NCBI GenBank assembly: GCA_030636615.1
Contig: DAOVWP010000006.1
Coordinates: 1-15,426 of the forward strand
Reading direction: 5' to 3'
DNA: 15,426 nt
DNA from: Candidatus Nanohaloarchaea archaeon
Lineage (GTDB): Archaea > EX4484-52 > GLR71
Positions within the stretch are counted from its first letter, which is position 1. Every line of letters begins with the position of its first letter. The position numbers and the translations under genes are program-made. The notes beneath the pieces were generated by a model that worked only from the letters and a program-made list of their open reading frames with translations, was not told the DNA's origin and searched no databases. Positions 11,838 through 15,426 of the stretch are shown piece after piece.

Positions 11838-12773
11838 TTACATGATACCAAATATATTTCCAAGGAAAAGCAGATAGAAGACAATCAAAATCATCCCTTC
11901 CCACTGGGTTATTTCCTTATCCCTCACAATAAAATAGAAGAACAGTGTAAATATCACCATCATCGGAAGTGATACAGCAATAATAGATTTGGTCACATAT
12001 AGAGTTGAAAACAAACTTGGAATTCCCATTACAACCAGGGAATTAAATATATTTGAACCGACAATATTACCCACAGCCATCTCTGAATTCTTTTTAATGG
12101 CCGCCAAGACACTAACACTCAACTCAGGTAATGATGTCCCAAGAGCCACTGCACTCAGAGCAATAATCTCTTTGCCGATATTCATCAAACTGGAAATTTC
12201 CAGAAGACTAATTATAGTATACTTCGCTCCGGCCCAGATAAAAAAACAACTCACAATAAGAGTAAAAACAACCTTATAATCAAGCTTGCATGAAACAAGA
12301 GCATTCGATGTTCTGTGCTTCCTCGTACTTATAACATAATTTGAATAGATTATATACAAGACCAGACCCACTATACCTTCAACATATGTAAAAACACCAT
12401 CTCCCATAGTAATAAACAGGAAAAACGCAGAAGCGATCAGAAATGGCAGATCTATATGCTCAATATTCCATGATAACTTGATAAATTTGGATATTATTGC
12501 ACACACACCAATAACCAGTAGTAAGTTAGATATATTTGAACCAATGACCACTCCACTGACAACTTCACTGGAATCACTGAAGACTGCCATCAGCGAAGAT
12601 GCCAACTCAGGAAGGGAAGTTCCGACAGCAACAAGCGTAACACCAACAACAAAAGATGGTATTCGAAAATGGAGCCCTATTTTCTCAGCAGCAGTAGTAA
12701 AATGATCAGAACTTTTTACAAGAACAAAAAGACTTACAACAAATAGTACTAACCACAGGATCAGAGGTGCCAT
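11838..12773 (-). CDS. Na+/Ca2+ exchanger-family (CaCA) cation antiporter
   Basis: A 311-residue polytopic membrane protein of the calcium/cation antiporter family, probably moving Ca2+ out of the cell in exchange for Na+ or H+. About ten hydrophobic helices are visible. The two inverted alpha repeats are clear. Alpha-1 has GTSLPELASSL (51-61) with GSNISN (79-84). Alpha-2 has GTSLPELSVSV (212-222) with GSNIFN (239-244). The glutamates E56 and E217 and the Asn residues form the ion site. A central loop around 148-160 (STRKHRTSNA) is short, as in bacterial and archaeal single-domain forms. The ion specificity cannot be read from the sequence. A TATA box places the transcript start at the ATG. 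Confidence 0.93.
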   Translation of the reverse strand: MAPLILWLVLFVVSLFVLVKSSDHFTTAAEKIGLHFRIPSFVVGVTLVAVGTSLPELASSLMAVFSDSSEVVSGVVIGSNISNLLLVIGVCAIISKFIKLSWNIEHIDLPFLIASAFFLFITMGDGVFTYVEGIVGLVLYIIYSNYVISTRKHRTSNALVSCKLDYKVVFTLIVSCFFIWAGAKYTIISLLEISSLMNIGKEIIALSAVALGTSLPELSVSVLAAIKKNSEMAVGNIVGSNIFNSLVVMGIPSLFSTLYVTKSIIAVSLPMMVIFTLFFYFIVRDKEITQWEGMILIVFYLLFLGNIFGIM

Positions 12774-12794
12774 AAAAATATATAGACAACAGAG

Positions 12795-12803
12795 GTATAA
12801 ATA
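12795..12803 (-). promoter_or_regulatory. TATA box of the antiporter gene (leaderless)
   Basis: Minus-strand TATTTATAC is centred 26 nt from the A of the ATG at 12773, which predicts transcription starting on the start codon itself. No ribosome-binding site precedes the ATG, consistent with a leaderless mRNA. Confidence 0.55.
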
Positions 12804-12841
12804 GCAATAACTGACTAAAACCCATAAAAGAACTAAAAAAT

Positions 12842-13510
12842 CTATGCCAGATTAGATGCTGAAACCGGCATAACAAAGTCTTCTTCAGTATACTTAAACT
12901 CAGCATCTCCTTTTATTTCCTCTTTCACTTTAAGTACTTCCCTTGCAAGAAGCCAGTAAATCAGGCTAAGTGATTTTCTACCCTTATTATTTGCTGAGAT
13001 CACAAAATCAATATACTTTGGATCATTGAATGTATCACATATACCGATTATAGGTATATTAGAACTAAAAGACTCTTTAATGACCTGCTGATCAACATTA
13101 GAATCAGTGACAATCACAAGCTTAGGTTCAATAAATTTCTCATAAGCCGGGTTAGTAAGAGTACCTGGATAAAACCTTCCGTAAATAACCTTTGCTCCGC
13201 CAATTGCCTTGGCAAACATAACAACAGGCTTATGACCATTTGTTTTTCTACTGACAACAAGGATGTCTTCAGGTGCATAACGGGATATCATCTTTGCAGC
13301 ATCCCTAATCTGCTGATCAACCATCTGGATATTAAAAACAGCAAGCTTATCAGACCTGATCTTATAAATATACTTCTCCATTGATTTTACCTTCTGCTTC
13401 ATACCAATATGTAGACCTGCAGAAAGATACACGCTCCTCGCTACGAGCATATTATCATCATCTTCAATAATCTCTGCACTCAGGTTATCTTTTTCTGTTT
13501 CTATAGTCAT
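12842..13510 (-). CDS. rps2: Small ribosomal subunit protein uS2
   Basis: A 222-residue 30S protein that binds between head and body of the small subunit. The acidic N-terminal ~20 residues are followed by the uS2 core. Family blocks are SAGLHIG, IYKIRSDKLAVFNI, YGRFYPGTLTNPAYEKFIEPKLVIVTD (about 104-131), IPIIGICDTFNDPKYIDFVI and NNKGRKSLSLIYWLLARE. An acidic C-terminal tail follows. The frame extends to an ATG at 13534, but GGTGA at 13518-13522 (minus strand) is correctly spaced for the ATG at 13510. It lies 40 nt after eno in the rpo6-eno-rps2 operon, a known archaeal order. Confidence 0.96.
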   Translation of the reverse strand: MTIETEKDNLSAEIIEDDDNMLVARSVYLSAGLHIGMKQKVKSMEKYIYKIRSDKLAVFNIQMVDQQIRDAAKMISRYAPEDILVVSRKTNGHKPVVMFAKAIGGAKVIYGRFYPGTLTNPAYEKFIEPKLVIVTDSNVDQQVIKESFSSNIPIIGICDTFNDPKYIDFVISANNKGRKSLSLIYWLLAREVLKVKEEIKGDAEFKYTEEDFVMPVSASNLA

Positions 13511-13550
13511 ATCTGCTTCACCAATTAATAACAAATAGTTAAAACGATAA

Positions 13551-14714
13551 TTATTTAAACCTTAGCTTTGCCATTCCGGGCGACTTACACCTATTCCATG
13601 CTGTTATCATAGAATTAAGCTTAGATATCCTCATATCAACCACGCCTGCCTTAAACAGTGGAGAACCCCACTCAAGAGAAAGAGCAGATATTGTATGATC
13701 AGTTGTTTCTGCTGACCTATGCGATACAACAGGCAAATAATCATTCTTAAGTGCAAGATTGACTGTCTTTTTTGCCCTTGTAATAGATCCAACCTGATTT
13801 GGCTTTATTATAAGCGAATTACCTGCACCTGCATCTATACCAATCTGCAGACGCTCAGCATTAGTCACAAAAATATCATCACCGGCAATAAGTGTTTTTG
13901 AACCAACTTTCTTTGTCAACTCAGCAGTATTCTCAAAATCATCTTCATTCAGTGGATCCTCTACATATACCAGTTTATATGTCTTTATAATATCAATCAC
14001 AAAATCCAACTGATCAGACGGCTTAAGTTTCTGTTTTAATGAATCATAATTATATCTCGTTCCGTCAAAGAACTCACTTGCAGCCATATCAAGTCCAATC
14101 CTGCAACCAACATCTTTAGCAACATCAGTTATGATATCAAGAGCTTTCAGATCATTGACATCAGCTGTAAGAGCACCTTCATCATTTATACCGACAAAAC
14201 CAACTTTTTTCTTAAACACTTCTCTAAGTCGATGATGCAGCTCAGCATTAATCCCAACAGCATCAGGAAAAGTTTTCGCTTTAATTGGTACTGCCAAAAA
14301 TTCCTGGATAGATGTAGCGCCTCCATGCGCGCCGCCACCGAAAACATTACCTAAAGGATATGGAAAGACCTTCTTAGATGGAAGTCTCCCATAAAGCATT
14401 GCATTATGCGCTGCAAAAGAAACAGCCGTAGCAGTATTTCCCCCAATTTTCGAAAAATCAGCCGTGCCGTCAATCTCTTCAAGAAGATTATCAACCGACA
14501 CCTGACTAAGCTTTTTTTTGAGAAGTTTTTTTCTCAGTAAAGAATTGACAATATCCACAGCTTTATCAGCAGGAATTATTTTTGCCTCAAAAGTACCAGT
14601 GCTTGCACCACTTGGAGCAATACCAGACACACCATTAACAAACACTTCAATTGTCCAGTTTCCCCGACTATCAAGTATTTTTTGTGCCCAGATACTTTTG
14701 ATAACATCTTCCAT
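13551..14714 (-). CDS. eno: Enolase (phosphopyruvate hydratase)
   Basis: A 387-residue glycolytic/gluconeogenic enzyme converting 2-phosphoglycerate to phosphoenolpyruvate with Mg2+. Expected catalytic and metal residues appear: the SGASTG loop (35-40), H130 in GGGAHGG, E138 in QEF, E179 in NDEG, D209 in LDMA, E252 in VEDP, D279 in AGDD, K304 in IIKPNQ, SHRSAETTD (331-339) and K355 in PLFKAG. The protein is shorter than the usual 410-430 residues. The ELRDGD...GKGV stretch that normally follows the SGASTG loop is reduced to TFEAKIIPADKAVDIV. GGTGA at 14723-14727 (minus strand) fits the ATG at 14714; an upstream TTG at 14729 is rejected. The operon order is rpo6-eno-rps2. Confidence 0.97.
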   Translation of the reverse strand: MEDVIKSIWAQKILDSRGNWTIEVFVNGVSGIAPSGASTGTFEAKIIPADKAVDIVNSLLRKKLLKKKLSQVSVDNLLEEIDGTADFSKIGGNTATAVSFAAHNAMLYGRLPSKKVFPYPLGNVFGGGAHGGATSIQEFLAVPIKAKTFPDAVGINAELHHRLREVFKKKVGFVGINDEGALTADVNDLKALDIITDVAKDVGCRIGLDMAASEFFDGTRYNYDSLKQKLKPSDQLDFVIDIIKTYKLVYVEDPLNEDDFENTAELTKKVGSKTLIAGDDIFVTNAERLQIGIDAGAGNSLIIKPNQVGSITRAKKTVNLALKNDYLPVVSHRSAETTDHTISALSLEWGSPLFKAGVVDMRISKLNSMITAWNRCKSPGMAKLRFK

Positions 14715-14745
14715 ATAAAAATTCACCAATTAAGTTATTTGAAAT

Positions 14746-14913
14746 TTAATCTCTCTTAACCATTATCGGTATAACATCTTTATTGAATTCACTTTTCGCA
14801 AGATTTATTGGATCAAGATCACTGCTTTTGATAAGCACAGGCGCGCCCATAGATATCTGAAGTGCTCTTGCACCTATAACTCTAGCTTTTTCATATCTCG
14901 TAAGTTTTTCCAT
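14746..14913 (-). CDS. rpo6: DNA-directed RNA polymerase subunit Rpo6 (RpoK)
   Basis: A 55-residue subunit, homologue of eukaryotic Rpb6 and bacterial omega, which clamps the largest polymerase subunit. Nearly the whole family signature is visible: LTRYEKARVIGARALQISMG (4-23), then APVLIKSS and the ending IPIMVKRD. A further ATG at 14925 would add MEIV; the GGAG within that stretch (14919-14922) is a ribosome-binding site for the ATG at 14913, so I start there. Adjacent eno and rps2 fit the usual archaeal cluster. The members rpoN, rps9 and rpl13 commonly found with it are not in this window. Confidence 0.95.
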   Translation of the reverse strand: MEKLTRYEKARVIGARALQISMGAPVLIKSSDLDPINLAKSEFNKDVIPIMVKRD

Positions 14914-14943
14914 AACAATCTCCATATATGATTAAGACAAAAA

Positions 14944-14970
14944 CATTATATTTATTATCATTTTATAATA
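14944..14970 (-). promoter_or_regulatory. Probable promoter of the rpo6-eno-rps2 operon
   Basis: The 75-nt gap after the PAC2 gene holds two TATA-like stretches on the minus strand: TATTATAAAA (14970-14961) and ATAAATATAAT (14955-14945). They predict starts near 14940 and near 14924. Just upstream, TGTCAT is repeated (TGTCATGATCCTGTCAT). Confidence 0.4.
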
Positions 14971-15000
14971 TTCACAAAAATGACAGGATCATGACAAGAC

Positions 15001-15426
15001 TCATCCAATATAGCCCATATCATCACTTTTTGAATTAGGCGTGGCTTGTTGCTTGGTGGCAGACATAATCTGCCCCTGAAGTGCCTCAATTTTCTTTATG
15101 ACCGACTCAGTTTCCTTAATCTTCTTATCAAGTGTAGCCATATCTATTTTAACCCCAAGATATTGAGAAAGAACCTTAAGAACATTCTCAGTTGATATTG
15201 GATCAGACACAAGCATACCTGAAGTTTCACCCATAAGACAAACCCCACCAATACCTCTTTTATGTCCTTCAGACAAAAGAAGCGCGCTGGCGCCAATAAT
15301 CTGACCTATATTAGTATTCTCAAACTTAACACCGCATTTGCTGAAGGCCTTTATATTTTTCTCATCCATAGTGGCACCAAACACAGAATTATGCTTCTTC
15401 TCAAGCTTACCTGTAGCGAAACCACC
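15001..15426 (-). CDS. PAC2-family protein (archaeal proteasome assembly chaperone-like), 5' end cut off
   Basis: The last 141 residues of a protein whose start lies beyond the window edge; the frame stays open to 15426. The visible part begins GGFATGKLEKKHNSVFGATM. It contains GQIIGASALLLSEGHKRGIGGVCLMGETSGMLVSDP and VLKVLSQYLGVKIDMATLDKKI. This matches the PAC2/COG2047 family, related to eukaryotic proteasome assembly chaperone 2 and to archaeal PbaB-type chaperones. A coiled-coil-like helix (about 95-118) and a polar tail (ATKQQATPNSKSDD) end the protein. It probably helps assemble the 20S proteasome or related complexes; that role is family knowledge, not shown here. Confidence 0.82.
   Translation of the reverse strand, partial: GGFATGKLEKKHNSVFGATMDEKNIKAFSKCGVKFENTNIGQIIGASALLLSEGHKRGIGGVCLMGETSGMLVSDPISTENVLKVLSQYLGVKIDMATLDKKIKETESVIKKIEALQGQIMSATKQQATPNSKSDDMGYIG

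Noticed and set aside
1..15426. CRISPR arrays, insertion sequences, toxin-antitoxin or phage genes
   Set aside because: No regularly spaced repeats, transposase, integrase or nuclease motifs are visible. The only repeats are the two ~75 bp copies near the rRNA and short promoter-proximal ones.

Overview
The window comes from an archaeon with an AT-rich genome. The evidence is the gene content: Spt4 and Spt5, RNA polymerase subunits Rpo4, Rpo6 and Rpo7, ribosomal proteins eL21, eS24 and eS31, P-stalk proteins uL10 and P1/L12 ending in the same GLGALF peptide, a TrmB-type regulator, and TATA-box promoters, several of which give near-leaderless transcripts. Compact genes, low GC and missing usual neighbours (no KsgA after DUF655, no dephospho-CoA kinase gene between spt4 and rps24e) suggest a reduced-genome DPANN lineage such as Woesearchaeota or Pacearchaeota. 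That placement is inference.

Layout. Bases 1 to about 375 are the 3' end of a 23S rRNA; no 5S rRNA or tRNA follows. Bases 376-2259 form an accessory patch. It holds two tandem paralogous genes of unknown function (611-1306 and 1467-1925), each preceded by a copy of a ~75 bp repeat that looks like a decayed 3' end of the next gene, an unknown minus-strand gene (1930-2259). Bases 2347-7716 run on the plus strand: an FKBP prolyl isomerase, ftsZ, secE, spt5, then rpl11, rpl1, rpl10 and rpl12, closed by a 10-bp hairpin plus T-rich tract. Bases 7767-10543 are a second plus-strand cluster: rpl21e, rpo4, DUF655, rpo7, spt4, rps24e, rps27ae. Bases 10583-11825 hold a compact regulatory module: a small plus-strand gene whose reading frame is broken at an A7/G5 stretch, converging on a minus-strand trmB-type regulator. 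Both promoters carry the same operator-like sequences. The rest is on the minus strand: a Na+/Ca2+ exchanger-type antiporter, then the rpo6-eno-rps2 operon, then the 3' part of a PAC2-family gene cut by the window edge.

How it fits together. Most of the window is a core information-processing island. It encodes both halves of the Spt4/Spt5 elongation factor, both halves of the Rpo4/Rpo7 polymerase stalk, and the complete L11-L1-L10-L12 set that builds the ribosomal GTPase centre and L1 stalk. FtsZ and SecE sit at its head. The most interesting parts are non-core: the shared operator of the trmB-type regulator and the frame-broken small gene, the duplicated unknown genes beside the rRNA, a substitution in the sarcin-ricin loop of the 23S rRNA, and a long coiled-coil-like C-terminal extension on L11.
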